Shown here: positions 44,934 through 57,404 of the stretch, piece by piece
How positions within the stretch are numbered: the stretch's first letter is position 1
How the letters are laid out: every line of letters begins with the position of its first letter
Origin: Ailurus styani
Taxonomy: Eukaryota > Chordata > Mammalia > Carnivora > Ailuridae
NCBI GenBank assembly: GCA_002007465.1
Contig: LNAC01000036.1
Span: 1,252,881-1,316,880 of the forward strand
DNA: 64,000 nt
Direction of reading: 5' to 3'
Program-made: the position numbers and the translations under genes
Notes under the pieces: generated by a model
Told to the model about the DNA's origin: nothing
The model's input: the letters and a program-made list of their open reading frames with translations, nothing else
The model's database searches: none

Positions 44934-46034
44934 TCACATCTGTGCCCTGTTTGTAGAACAAAAGCAAAATAAAGCCTTTATAAGACAACTACTGAAAATT
45001 AATGTCTAGAGGGCATTTCAAGGTGAATTTAATCCAAATATGTTCAGAAATGAAAAATAAAGAAATCGTTGGGCTCACATTTTGAGATTTCCCAACTGTT
45101 TGCATCCCTTCATGAATAATGGAAATAAGAGTAAGTGTCTGTAAATGTAGCAGAAAATCTAAGAAGAATTTAGAAAAACTTGAACAGCTCTTCAAAGGGG
45201 TAAGTGCTGTGGGAAAGTCATTATGATTCAGAATTCGAGATCCAGGGAGATTATGGGAGTCCTTTGAATCACTGATGAGACAGCCCAATGAGACACATGA
45301 AATAACCAAACTAAAATTGTCAAGATAGGGGCTGACTCTTCCAAACAATGGAGGTGACGAGCTATGTGCTGTCACTTGGTGTGATGGGGGAACAATCTCA
45401 CGGGCTCCATTTCATCACCTGAAAAACAAAGTGGCCTCTAAGATGCTTTCCAGGTGTGACTGTCTGTGCTCTGTAAATGTGGGAGATGCTCTCTGTGCCA
45501 CCTTGTGCTGCTGCTTCCGCAAACTGAAAAAATTCTGTAAGTATCACAGAGCAGATACTGATTCTTTGTGAGAAAAGAGGCTTTAGAAGTGATCAATCTG
45601 TCCACATAGCATGTACTGAGACAACTACAGATGTACCACATCCACATATGAAAAAAACCAATCAATTTAGAGTAGAAATATGAATGTAAGATGATGCAGT
45701 TAATTATCACCATAGATCTTATGTACAACACTTTTTGGAAAGGAAAGGAAGTTCCTGATTATCAGCTGAACCAGTGTTGAGAAACTATGAAAACCAGATA
45801 AAATCATGCTGCAGTAAGAAAATACTTTCCATACACACAAAACATAATTCTGCTCTAAATGCCCAAAGTGTAACTTTCTTAATTTGATGAGTCTTAAAAT
45901 TCCAGAAAAGGAAGAACTTCAACTGGCTTGTGTTGTTAGTTTTCTACACTGCTTACCTAAAATAATGCATATAACATTCCAATTATGTGTATTATTATAT
46001 CCCAGCTTGTTTAAAATTTTGAGTATGAAAAATG
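44934..46034. other. Anonymous DNA
   Basis: Contains the 128-codon minus frame (44989-45375), which is Ser/Leu-rich without recognisable domains. Nothing else assigned. Confidence 0.45.
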
Positions 46035-46130
46035 GCAAACATGAGCATGCTGGCTATGTTCCAGAAACATGTCTAAGTGTTTTATATGTATTATCTAATG
46101 TAATAAGCCCTACTGTTATTATCCTTATTG
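46035..46130 (-). mobile_element. MIR fragment
   Basis: 'gctggctatgttccagaaacatgtctaagtgttttatatgtattatctaatgtaataagccctactgttattatcc' is the antisense 3' half of MIR. Confidence 0.65.
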
Positions 46131-46799
46131 AATTCATGACTTCTGAACACTCTGAGAAAACTGCTCTGGTGTAACAGTGATCTAGAAGTCAAACACAGAT
46201 GAGCCATCCTCAAAGTATTAGCTCTTAACTCGAGCCTACCAGTTAATGCAATATTACACACTCACTAATAAATGTCAGCAATAAAGCATTTGAGATAATA
46301 TTACTAAATGAGCATTTGCCCATGTTAACTAGCGAGAAGAGATGTATCACTTTATTATGCTTAACAGCTTTGTAATAAAAAGTCTACTAAGCTAAAGTAA
46401 AAAGAAATACTCCTACATGATAATAAGAGTTGTGCCAAAATATCATAGCTTATTTTCTATCTATTGCTCTGATTCCTACTATAATACTCATGTAATAATT
46501 TTAGTGCTCTAAAACAAATATATGTATGAAAGTTGTAAGTTGTTGGCCAGTGAAAAATTATGAGGCACACAAATATGCCCTAACTCATGGAAGGAAAGAC
46601 AATGTAGTGGAAAGAAATGCTTATTAAACTATAAGAACTAGTATCACTTTACTGATAAAAGAGGAAAGGAAATAATAACAAAATTAATACAAAATGATAA
46701 GAAAATTAAAAATATAACTATTCGACAGAAACTCATTACTTTTGTTTTTTTAAGAGAATCTATGAGCCTCAAGTAAAAGGACACATCATAGAATTTGAG
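46131..46799. other. Anonymous AT-rich DNA
   Basis: No element or gene assigned. Confidence 0.5.
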
Positions 46800-49228
46800 A
46801 ACATGCAACAGTAATTACAGTAATGGTGGTCAGAAATGGAAGAGCAAGAAGTCAGAAAAAATGGCAGTGCAGTAGGTAAGACTGTCTTAATCACCTTCCT
46901 ATGAAAATAACACAAACGTCAGAACAAAAAATATAATCATCTCCTAAAGGATTTATAGATCTGAAAAGACAGGGAGTAACCAAAGCATTAAAGCGCAAAT
47001 GTTTGCCTGCTGGCATCCGCCAGCATCCCGCTCTGGACTTTGAGGTGCTATCCACAGGAACTGAACAACACGAAGTTGAGGACGAGCCTCATCAAAAGTA
47101 GGAGCCTTACAGAATATCCTCCCTTGCATTAACTTGAACTTGCAGCATGGGCAGGCATAATAAACATGCTGCTTCTTCCCTCCTTAAAAAAAATAAGTAA
47201 CCAGGGAAAAAAACACTTGGGTGTTGAGCCCAGCTTGAATAAAAAGAAAACAAAATGATCCTGAGACATGTCATCCATAGTATGGCTTTCATTAGGTTTA
47301 CACCTAATCTAAATGGGGCAGGGGAACCTCAAGCCAGAAACCTGATTTTAAAGAGTCCCAAAAATGGCAGTCTTCCAGACACCAAGCAGAATCATACACT
47401 TCATCTCTCTGTAAAAAGGAATACTTATTCTGGACCTCAGGAAATTGGCACACTTTTTTGAAGGCAAGGACCAACACATGAAGCTTAACCAGTCACAAAG
47501 GAAATAAGACAAATATGAGCAAAACCAGGAGAAAAATAATATATAGCAAAAAGAGATTCACACTGCAGTTTGAATATTGAAAACACCAAACCAACATTAT
47601 TAAAAAAAGATAATTATATTTAAACAAAAAAACCAATAAATCTGAAAATATATGTAAGGAAGAGAAAAATGTAAGAGGTAAAATAGCAAATGTAAATTTA
47701 AGGAATGAAAAATAATTAAATTTAATAACTCACTGGACATGTCTGATGATAGGTTAGGCAGAGCAGAAAACATAATTAGTGAAATTGAATATATGTAAGT
47801 CAAAAGTATCTGAATTTCAGGATGGAAAGATAAGACACAGTAAAGTCAAAGAGACACAGAAAATAGAATGAAAAAAGTTGGACAATACTAGAAGGAAAAG
47901 AGGGAAAAAAAATAAAAGCAGAAGAAATACTGACAAGATTACAGCTGATCATTTTCCAGAGCAAAAAGAAAAAAAAATTAATTCTGTTTCAAAAACCTAA
48001 AAATTTTCCAGATGAATAATTCAAAATAAAAACACAACCTGACACATCAGAGTAAACCTGTATAGGAAGCAGACAAAGTGTAAAATTTTTTAAAAGAACA
48101 GGAGGAAAATAAAACACTATTTTCAAAAGAGCAGAAGTTTGACACCTAACCTCTCCACAGGAACAATGCAAGCCCGAGAAAGTGGAATGATATCTTCAAT
48201 GTGAAAAAACACAGAAAGCAAACAAAACAAAACAAAACAAAACAAAAAACAAAAAAAGCCCACTTATGATTCAATTTCCAGTGAAAATATTCTTCAGAAG
48301 TAAAGGCATATAAGACATATACACAGAAAAAGATAAGTCTCCATTCCCAGGCCTACAATAAAGGTAAATCCCTAAAGGATATCTGTTAGTCAGATGGGAA
48401 ATGATCTCAGATAGAGTTCCATAATGGAATAAAGATCAGATAATCAATGTGTATATAAACATTGAAAATATACAGCAAAAATAATATTTTGTGGGGTTTA
48501 AGTTAATTAATATACACAAAAGCAATACCATATAATTTAGGAGGAGAGTAAAATATGTAAATTATACAGAATTTCTCTGTTATTCAGAAGAGAAAATATT
48601 GGCCTTGACTGACATTACAATTTGTGAGTTAAGGATGCAGATGTAATTTCTAGATTAGTCATTCAGTGGGCATTAATACCACACTCATAAGGGGAAAACC
48701 TGATTGAAGCCATTCTCAATCAACCAAAATCAGATGAGAGAGCAAGAGAGAGTGGGGATACGAAAGAGTAAAAAGCTGCAATAGGTGGAATAATTAGCAC
48801 AAAATATCCAAATAAACTAATAATTCTATGAATTATAAATACACAAATTCCTCCAATTAAGGAATAAAGAATAATACTAGGGAAAAAAAAGCATAACCGA
48901 CAAAAACAGATGGTGCATCACATCAGAATTTCACTAACAAATTGTAAAGCAAGGTCTTCAAGCAGAAGGAAAGAGACTCAGGTAAGTCTGAGATGTAAGA
49001 AGAAAGTAACTTACAAATGAGCGTCAGCAAAATTGAAGCAAACATTAAATGCATAAAACAGTAATAGCCTTAGTTGACAAAGCAAAGAACAAGAACAAAT
49101 TAAAATAATAGACTGTAGAGATGGTGTTAAAATGTGCCAACTTTATGATATTAGTTGGGAAAAACNAATTAAAATAATAGACTGTAGAGATGGTGTTAAA
49201 ATGTGCCAACTTTATGATATTAGTTGGG
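46800..49228 (+). mobile_element. HAL1/old L1 ORF1-type remnant
   Basis: A long A-rich sense strand with HAL1/L1 ORF1 phrasing: 'aattagtgaaattgaatatatg', 'agcagaagaaatactgacaagattacagctgatcattttccagagc', 'tgacacatcagagtaaacctgtataggaagcagacaaagtg', 'caaaagagcagaagtttgacacctaacctctccacaggaacaatgcaag...tggaatgatatcttcaatgtg', 'gaaaatattcttcagaagtaaaggcatataagac'. Frames are destroyed. An (aaaac) run at 48218-48256 has grown within it. More than one old copy may be merged. Confidence 0.55.
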
Positions 49229-49234
49229 GAAAAC
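49098..49234. repeat. 68-bp duplication around a single N
   Basis: Bases 49098-49165 recur at 49167-49234 with one difference ('gttgggaaaaac' against 'gttggggaaaac'), separated by one N at 49166. The right copy runs into the SINE at 49243. The left copy stops exactly where that SINE's target site begins. Confidence 0.92.
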
Positions 49235-49242
49235 GGCTTCTT

Positions 49243-49447
49243 TTTTTTTTTTTTAAGATTTTATTTATTTATTTGACACAGAGAGAGAGATTACAAGTAG
49301 GCAGAGAGGCAGGCAGAGAGACAGGGAGAGGAGGAAGCAGGCTCCCTGCTGAGCAGAGAGCCCGATGTGGGCCTTGATCCCAAGACGCTGAGATCATGAC
49401 CTGAGCTGAAAGCAGAGGCTTTAACCCACTGAGCCACCCAGGCGCCC
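49243..49447 (-). mobile_element. Full-length mustelid CAN-SINE
   Basis: T tail, 'ggcagagaggcaggcagagagacaggg', head ending 'gccacccaggcgccc'. Duplications 'gaaaacggcttctt' (49229-49242) and 'gaaaaacagcttctt' (49448-49462) differ slightly. Confidence 0.96.
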
Positions 49448-49462
49448 GAAAAACAGCTTCTT

Positions 49463-51312
49463 CATTTCCCACTGCTGACATTTCAAGGGAGGGCTTATTT
49501 CATAGCCTGTGCCTTTGTCGGTATCATTCTCTCAGCCCAGTTATCTTTCCATCCTTCTTATTTCCAGTTATTTAAGTACGATCTCAATGCTTTATGCAGA
49601 TGGCAAACCCTTCCAAATTGTCTAAAATGTCCCTCTTTCCCATTCCTATAATCCTATGTATTAAACTCCATTCAAACACAGATTGTTCCTTATTTGCAGG
49701 GACTATTCTGGATTCATGTTACTTGTTCACAAAATGCTTAGTATTTCTCCTAGCAGCGAATACATCCATGTACAAATGGTTAGGTGTACATTTACAAAAT
49801 GGTCCAAATGTATTTCAGTAGCATAAATATATCTCACCAATGCCTGCTTAGAGACCTTATTTTTATCTCATCAGGTAAATTCACACATGTAAGGAATCCA
49901 AAATTAAATACATGTACCCAAATCTTTTATGAACTTATTGCAAAAAAAAAAAAAAGAATGTAACAGGCAACCATACAGCATTGATACTGTTTTTATATGG
50001 GGGTTCAAGAACAAAGAGATGTTAAGGCTTCAAGAAATGCTTATCAGGAAGTACAGAAAACCTCAAACTTACCATCCTTTAACTAGTTTTGCAATCCAAA
50101 ACAATAGGTTTTATCTTGGATTTGATTTCTAATGACTGCTTAGGCTACCTTTTGTGTAACTTAACGTCCTTGTTTATTTCTAATGGAAATTTAGAAAATG
50201 TCCACTTTCTCTCTGTAATGTCTTAGTCTTTTCAACTTCTGAATAGGGGCTAAAGAAAATAAAAGAATTAAAAAAAAGAAACTCTAAGTCTCAAGACCAT
50301 AAACAAAAGTTCTACCTATAAGTCAAATGTAATTATGCAAATACTGAATTCCAATGAATAAGGTCATACGAAATAATACACCTGGTTCTTTCAGTCTAAT
50401 CCTTCAAGGAAGACTGCTAATGAGAAAAACACAATAAAAAGCAGCCCAAATCAAAGAGTGACTTAAGGATCTCCTACAAGCTTTATTCAAGGACGATTTT
50501 CTGAAAAGATCTGAAATCTCTGGGATGGAGAAGCTGACAAAAGAAGGAGGCTTATGAAAGGAAAAAAATAATTATGGAGGTAATTGGCAAAAGAGGAGAT
50601 GAATGATTTAACTACCAAATCAGTAGAATATAAAGCACCCAAAGTTTAGAAAAAACACGTCACAAAGGAATGTCTTCCTCTGACTTTAGTGGAATTACTT
50701 CCTGCATGGGCCACATTTTGAGTGCAGTCACCAGAACGGTTTTCAAGAATTTCAAATATTAATTGGGTTATTACTTAGCTTGAAAATATACATAGCACAG
50801 TACACTTAGCACTACAAGATAATGATTCAAGATGATTCTCTTAAGAATAGTTTCCTTTCAAATTAAACCTCCTAATACTTAAAATAAGTATTTCATTTGT
50901 AAATTGCTACTTCTCAGACATGTCCTATTAAAATACATCTTGAACCTCTTCCAATTGCTCAGCCTATACTGAGCCATCAGGAAAACCTAACCTGTTAAGA
51001 CAAAGAGGGGTTTTGAATAAAACAATGTTGAAAATGAAATATTTATTTTATTCTTAATTTTTAATGCTATTTTCTGCCTGTCATGCATGCTTGTAACATG
51101 GAGGATTACATAAGAAGCAGGAACATTCTTGCTATCAAATCTCTCCCTGATCAGTAGTTTCAATTTTCTAAAACAACATGAATAGTAATAACTATAATGG
51201 TAATTATAATTTTTTAATGATTATTATTATCATTGTTATTATAATAAAGCTAGACCCTTATTTGGCGGTTTTTCTTCTTTTATTTTATCATCCTTCTACA
51301 AATTACTTTTAC
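49463..51312. other. Anonymous DNA
   Basis: About 1.85 kb without a supported element or gene. An A run lies at about 49941-49954 and an AT-rich (taat) stretch at about 51183-51247. Confidence 0.5.
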
Positions 51313-51488
51313 TTTTTTTTAAGATTTTACTTATTTATTTGTCAGTAAAAGAGAAAGAGAGAACACAAGCAGGGGGGAGCAGCAGGTTCCCTGAGCAAGG
51401 AGCAGGATGTGGGACTGGATCCCAGGACTCTGGAATCACGACCTGAGCTGAAGGCAGACGCTTAACCGACTGAGCCACCCAGGCGTCC
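51313..51488 (-). mobile_element. Older CAN-SINE
   Basis: 'aagattttacttatttatttgtcag', shortened purine body with 'gcaggggggagcagcagg', 'catgacctgag'-type region as 'cacgacctgagctgaaggcagacgcttaaccg', head ending 'gccacccaggcgtcc'. Flanks 'ctacaaattactttta' (51296) and 'ctacaaattaatttta' (51489) form the target duplication. Confidence 0.93.
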
Positions 51489-51489
51489 C

Positions 51490-52329
51490 TACAAATTAAT
51501 TTTAAAAATTGTTTTGTCATAAATCTTAAGATGTCTTATTCTTGGGCAAATAATGTAGAAATTATGTCTAGTAAAACTATTTTTTCAATTTCTTCTTTCA
51601 ACACACATGGTGACAGCTAGGGGATTACTGGTCAATCTCACTAATAATTGAATATTAATAGAAAATATTAATAGGTCTTTCTCTAAACAAAAATGCCTCA
51701 ATAATCTCAATATATATTTGGAATATATAAGCCATGAAATGCTTAACAGAACAAATACATTTCGAAATTTTCAAAGTTAAAGGGTTATACCTTGACTTAA
51801 TGGTTCAGAAAACCTAGGTTTTAGAAATTAATTTCCTTCTTCAAATTTCAGGTTATTAATTCCCCCAAGTGCTGTTGATAATGTTTCCCATGACACTGCT
51901 GATGATTCCACTGGTAAATGAGCAACAGCTAAGTGCCAAATATGGCATTAACTCTTCCTATGAATTTTCTAGGAACAATGATGCCCTCACTAAATCTTAA
52001 GATTTATTTTCCTATCTAAAATATGTACGTGTGTGTATACACACAAATATAATATATATATATTTCCTACCATGTGTGTGTGTGTATATGTATATTTCTT
52101 ATCTCCTGAGGACTGAATGTATGCAATGCTAACAACGGTGGCAAAAACAGCCATAACCATTACAATTATCACTTATTAGGGATTCACGATACGCCAAATA
52201 AAGTCATAAACTCTTCAAAGATTTTCCAATTTAAAGTTATTTTTTTCTTTTATTCTTCCTATCATTTCTTCATTCTCTCTTTCCTTCCCTCTTTTCTTCC
52301 TTCCTTCCACAACCATGGATCTAAATCAA
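51490..52329. other. Anonymous DNA with (TG)/(TA) tracts
   Basis: Short mixed (gt), (ta) and (tg) tracts at about 52025-52095 and a (ttcc) patch near 52280-52310. A 17-bp tandem unit around 'aaccatggatcta' lies at 52310-52340. Confidence 0.5.
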
Positions 52330-52815
52330 CCATGGATCTAAGACTAACGATCAATAGTTGCCACTCTCATGAAACTTATATCTCTTTGTACAAAGGGAGT
52401 AAGGTACGGCAGAATGAGGAAATCAGTAAATACATTAATAAAGTAATACATAAATTTAGTTAGTGTATAAGAGCTATTAAGTCAAAACAATTTGGAAATT
52501 TGCTAGGAAGCACCTATTTGTGAAGGTACATGTAAAAGAAGGTGGTTCTTCACATGGACTTGTCAAGTAAGATCTTTCTGGGGACATATCATTTGAAATG
52601 CATCCTTTATGTGGCAAAGGACCAAGCCATCCAGAGGAAGAAACTTCCAGGAAAAAGGAACAACAACTGAAAACCTTCAAGGTGAAATGAGCCTGGCATG
52701 TTAGAAGGAAAGCAAGACCAATGAGACAAGTTCAATGTGCTGTGAGTAAATAGTCAGGAGCCCTATTGTATAAGATGTTGAAGACCATAAGATGAAGTTT
52801 ACATTTTATTGCCAA
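52330..52815 (-). mobile_element. L2 LINE remnant
   Basis: Antisense L2 in order: 'gccactctcatgaaacttatatct', 'gcatcctttatgtggcaaaggaccaagccatccagaggaagaaacttccaggaaaaagg', 'gaaatgagcctggcatgttagaaggaaagcaagaccaatgagac', 'gtataagatgttgaagaccataagatgaagtttacattttattg'. Confidence 0.8.
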
Positions 52816-52934
52816 ACTGGCATATAAATCAAAAATCTATTAAATCAAAATTATTAAGATTACTTCTGCATTAACTTTAATATTTGTTAAGATATTCCTA
52901 ACGGTATTTTTAAATATATAAAATTCAGGTTTAA

Positions 52935-53100
52935 ATATCTTATCATTTGATCTTCAGAACGGACCTGGGAATAATCTCTAAGCTGTATATGGGGAAACAG
53001 CTTGAAGAATTAGCCTATTGTCAAGGAGTTACTGAAGTTTAAACCTAGGACACAATCTCAGGGTTTTGGTACTGCTTACATTCTTTCCACTATACAAAGC
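52935..53100 (-). mobile_element. MIR SINE remnant
   Basis: 'gatcttcagaacggacctgggaataatctctaagctgtatatggggaaacagcttgaagaattagcctattgtcaaggagttactgaagtttaaacctaggac' then 'attctttccactatac', antisense MIR order. Confidence 0.7.
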
Positions 53101-53729
53101 TGATCTTTTACTTTGAGTTCCAAATCAAAATAAAAAGTACATGAGAACTGGTATATGTGGAATTGATTTAAACTCAGGAGACCAGAATATAACAATCTAT
53201 CGGTTTTACAAATATGAATATGCTTATAATATTGATTCAAAATCAGATGATCAATGTCTAGAAAATTCTCATCTCCACAGATTGCACACACAATACAAAT
53301 TATAGATAAAAACCATTATTGGGATAAAATATTGTAGGAGTCTTTCTTTTGCACATCTTGTAATTCAAAAAAGATGCCAGATTGCTTGGAACTTCAAGTA
53401 TTGATGTTTTAATGAGTAGACTATTTTCTCTAGTGGAGCACATCCAATTAAATTTAGCATTCAGTCATTTGCTAAAGGAACAGTCTGCAGCTTCTAAATG
53501 ATTCCACTTCTCCTTTGCTTTCCCCCCCATTCCCAGATGCCAGTTTGATGACTTGTTTGTTTTTCTAAGAAGCACTGAATATCTCACTGGAATACATATT
53601 CATGGAAGAGAAGTCAAGGGTCTACCATATTTAGTAGCTCTCCAGGTTTTTTCTCAGATCTTCCCAGCTCTTCCTCTTTTGTTACATGTCCTCAAATTCC
53701 TCAGGACTCAATATTAACCTCTCTTTGTT
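53101..53729. other. Anonymous DNA
   Basis: No element assigned. Confidence 0.5.
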
Positions 53730-54700
53730 TCATTCATTCATTTGGTCATCAAGTCATCAAATGCTTATTGAGTGCCTATCACATGCCAGACACTATGCTA
53801 CAAACCAGCAAACACTGGTGAATAAAGCAAAAATCGCCATCTTCCTGGAATTTTACAATTTATTGTGAGAAATAGGAATAAAAGGGATGTGACTACATGT
53901 GAAATGAAATATAGAGGTCATTGTTGTGAAGTAAAAAATAAGGAATAAGATAAAAGGGAGAGGAAAGCAGTCATTTTGAATAGGGGGACTACAAAAGATA
54001 TTTGTGAGCAGAAGATACTTGCAGAGGAACATGAATGAATGGGAAGCAAGACACAGAAAGATGTAGAGAAATAACATTCCAGGTAGAGAGAAAAGAACAT
54101 ATAAATTGCTATGACACCGATGAGTTGAGCATCCAATACTTTTGAGGAAAAATAAGCAAAGGAGAGAGGGGCTGAGGATGTGGTCAGGAAGGTAGGCAGG
54201 GCAAGAAAATAATGGAGGTGAACAGGCTCCAGGGCAAGGTCTGGAATAAATTTTAACCATCATGGCATACCACTAGAGAGCTTTGAATGGGAGACTGATA
54301 GGTTCTGATTTTCAGTTTTAAAAGATCATTCTGGCTTCCAGGGGAGAATGTACTAGAGGCACACAAGAGTAGAAGTAGGAAACATACTAGAGAGGATGTT
54401 ATTTCAGTAACCCAGGAGGAAAATCATTGCTGCTGAGTAGGGCGTTTTTTCTGAAGCTGGGAAACTTACTCAATTTGAGATCAATTTTTAAATTAGAGAA
54501 AATTGAGAGGATTTGATTTTGCATTGGATAAAAATATCTAAGAGAGTGACAAAAGATGACATGTGTTTTTGGTGTGAGATATGGTAATCCCCTTAAAATG
54601 GGACAAACCTGACAGGAAGTTGTATTTGGGGGTTATAAAGGTAGGAGCAGGTCTTTGTGCAGAAATCAAGATATTTTCATTCTTTTTGAACTGGTTAAAT
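53730..54700 (-). mobile_element. L2 LINE, about 1 kb of the 3' end
   Basis: The longest L2 here. The antisense order starts 'tcatcaaatgcttattgagtgcctatcacatgccagacactatgcta'. It continues through 'tggtgaataaagcaaaaatcgccatcttcctggaattttacaatttattg' and 'acattccaggtagagagaaaagaac' to 'ggaataaattttaaccatcatggcataccactagagagctttgaatgg'. The distal part reads 'aaaagatcattctggcttccaggggagaatgtactagaggc' and 'ttatttcagtaacccaggaggaaa'. The 136- and 72-codon minus frames inside are its decayed sequence. Confidence 0.88.
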
Positions 54701-55479
54701 GCCAGGGGCGTATGTGATATCTACACAGAAATATGGGATAGGCAAAGGATACACAAATTCAGTGCTCAGAGAGGGCTCTTTGTTATTGAATTCTACTTTG
54801 CCTCACTAGTAAGACTCTAGGCTCACTTCCTTTTGAATAAAACACTGGCCAGAGACTTGGGCCCTTATGTTCAGATATTCTAAGAGTCTGGTCCTAGATT
54901 TTAAAAACTTAGGGGCTGATAAATGTTAATGCTCCATTCTTCTAAATTAAGGAAAAACAGGAAAGAAACTGCATTTTGAAGCCACAAAGTTATAATCTGA
55001 TGGTATACATGGATGACCCTTAGGGTCCAGTTAAATAACTCCTTGGTAAAAAATATTTGTTCCAATTGTCCTCTGTCATTTCTCCCTTAGAAAAAAAGGG
55101 AGTAACACAGTAACACTTTCACCCCTCTGTGATTCAAACACTCCTGTAAATGGTTCTACATCCTAGAAAATTTAGAAGATTTTGTATTCAAAATGGCATA
55201 GGTAAGTATAAAAAAAATACAGTAAGACTCACTAAACTTGTTATTCATTCTTTTTCTCCTTCTTATTCAATTTTGCTTGTTTTTTATGAACATTTACACC
55301 CTTGGGATTGGAGGGTCTTTCAAGTATATTTACCACAGCTAAGTTAGTACCTCTTAAGCCTAAAAATGAAGAGAAAAATGATATGAGTTGGAAGGTGTGG
55401 GCGAACTAAGTAGGGGCAGACTCTTTCAGCAACTCCAGGTGGGACAAAAAAGCATATTTTGTAGATCAAAAACACTTCC
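54701..55479. other. Anonymous DNA
   Basis: A 79-codon frame straddles the L2 edge. Nothing assigned. Confidence 0.5.
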
Positions 55480-56460
55480 GGAGTCTGATGTGTTTTGAAA
55501 GCTTCCCACAAAGTGGTTTAATATAATCCATCAGTGGCATAATTACAGCAGAATCGACAGCACAATAAAATAAACCTATAAACCTTAATCCATTTCCATA
55601 CAAATACCCTCGCTAATGAAATCAGGAGAATGAATAAAAACTATGTACAATGGCAGGCTGTGCTTAAAAAAGGCTTCCATTCCACACGAGTTCTCCATAG
55701 GTCTCTAAAATATTATGCCATTTATGCAATTACAATCAGCTACTATTCTTAGGGGTCAAAGGCCCCAGCAAACTAAATGGAGATACTGCTTCAGTAAAGA
55801 CGGCTCAATCAATCTGGAAACGTTTCTGCTTGGAGGATGACATACTCTCATCTGTACAGCAGACAATGGAGTTTCATTAAAAATCCTGATTTCACAACTC
55901 ATTATGTGATTGTCACATGCATGCACCCTGTCCCAGTCTTGATGCTCTAGGCTTTGTATTTCTCCCGAGTACCAGCCGCTGTGTTCCACTAGAAAAGGGA
56001 CCATAACCAGCCTTTCATGCTTGTTCTGAGAGGAGTGATTGGGAATACCGTAAAGAATTCAAATATTCTGATCTAAGTGATAGTTCTTCCAGGAAATAAT
56101 AGCATCTAAAAGCACGACCAACAGGGATAGATGAATGCATAGAAGAATAAAAAGAAAAGCTAACACAAATAAGAGGGACCAGATCTTGATGACATTGTGT
56201 ATCACAACAAATATCCCTTAAAAATCATCAAGACATCCCCTGTAGGTGTGAGAGTTTGCACGTCCAGCTCCAACCAGGGCCTAAACCCACTTCTGTTAGC
56301 TTGGTCAAGGCAAAAATACTTCCTTTCATACAGAGATCAATAGTCAATAAAAATATCCATCTATGTTCGCTAACATTAATGGCTCCACATGGAAGGCACT
56401 TTGGTCCCTGGATAGTTACATCTTTGGCAGCAGCCGCATTTCTGCTTATAAGCCTCAATT
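55480..56460. other. Repeat-free block, candidate conserved non-coding sequence
   Basis: About 1 kb without any recognisable transposon or simple repeat, of even composition, with homeodomain-like AT motifs ('taaaatattatgccatttatgcaattacaatc' near 55710, 'cattaatgg' near 56375). Frames on both strands are short (68-82 codons). Conservation cannot be judged from one sequence, so this is a suggestion only. Confidence 0.2.
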
Positions 56461-56868
56461 AAGTGGTGGGAGGAAATAGGCGATAGACCTGCTAGAAGAA
56501 AACTCACATTCAGAGGGCAGTCGAGGTTGTACGTAGCTGGGAAAATAATGTCAAGTAACAGTCTGAATACTGAAGCAGAAGTTAAAAAGGGAGAGCGAAC
56601 AATGTTTTGTGAGTAGGAATGAACAAAGACAGTAAGGAGTGCCAGACAAAAATGGATTCAAGCAAGGCATTCGGAGCAATGCTGTACAGTTATTTTCCCT
56701 TACGATGGGGGATCACTTCCAAATGGATGCCTGAAACCATGGCTAGTACCCCCCTACGTACTGTTTTTCCTACACATACATACCTAGGATAAAATTTAAT
56801 GTATATATTAGGAACAGGAAGAGATTAACAACAATAACATAATGCAATAGAACAACTGTAAGGATATA

Positions 56869-57404
56869 CAGTTGGCCCTTGAACAACATGGGTTTGAATT
56901 GCATGGGTCCATTGACACACGAATCTTTTACAGTACAGTACCGTAAATGTCTTTTTCTCAAGATTTTCTTTTCTTTCCTTTTTTTTAAGATTTTATTTTT
57001 ATTTATTTATTTGACGGAGCGAAACACAGGGAGAGAGGGAACACCAGCAGGGGGAGAGGGAAAGGGAGAAGCAGACTCCCGGGCAAGCAGGGAGCCCCAT
57101 GGGGGCTCCATCCCAGGACCCTGGGGTCATGACCTGAGCCGAAGGCAGACGCTAAACGGCTGAGCCCCCCAGGTGCGCCCTGAAGATGTTTTTGGTAACA
57201 TTGTTTCTCTAGCTGACTTAATGCAAGACTATGGTGTATAAAACGCAACAGACAAAACATGTGTTAATCAACTGTTCACATTACCGGCGAGGCTTCCGGT
57301 CAGCAGGTTGTGGGTTGTTCAGTGCGGGGAGTCAGAAGTTACGCGCAGATTTTTGGCTGCGCCGAGAGTGGGCGCCCCTAACCTCCAGGTTCAAGGGTCA
57401 ACTG
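56869..57404 (+). mobile_element. Tigger-type MITE inserted in the MER2-like element
   Basis: Terminal inverted repeats are visible: 'cagttggcccttgaacaac' at the left and 'ggttcaagggtcaactg' at the right, each flanked by TA (56867-56868, 57405-57406), the TcMar target signature. Internal words include 'gtgttaatcaactgttcacattaccgg' and 'ggcttccggtcagcagg'. It carries a SINE at about 56984-57180. Net length without the SINE is about 340 bp. Confidence 0.85.
56984..57180 (-). mobile_element. CAN-SINE, third layer of the nest
   Basis: 'aagattttatttttatttatttatttgacgg', purine-rich body, 'gactcccgggcaagcagggagccc', 'catgacctgagccgaaggcagacgctaaacgg', head ending 'gagccccccaggtgcgccc'. Lies within the Tigger-type element. 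Confidence 0.93.

Noticed and set aside
44989..45375. 128-codon minus frame
   Set aside because: Serine/leucine-rich with no domain, neighbours or promoter. Length is within chance for AT-rich DNA of this size.
53853..54263. 136-codon minus frame, the longest in the window, hydrophobic
   Set aside because: It is wholly within a decayed L2 copy and is best explained as L2 sequence, not a host gene.
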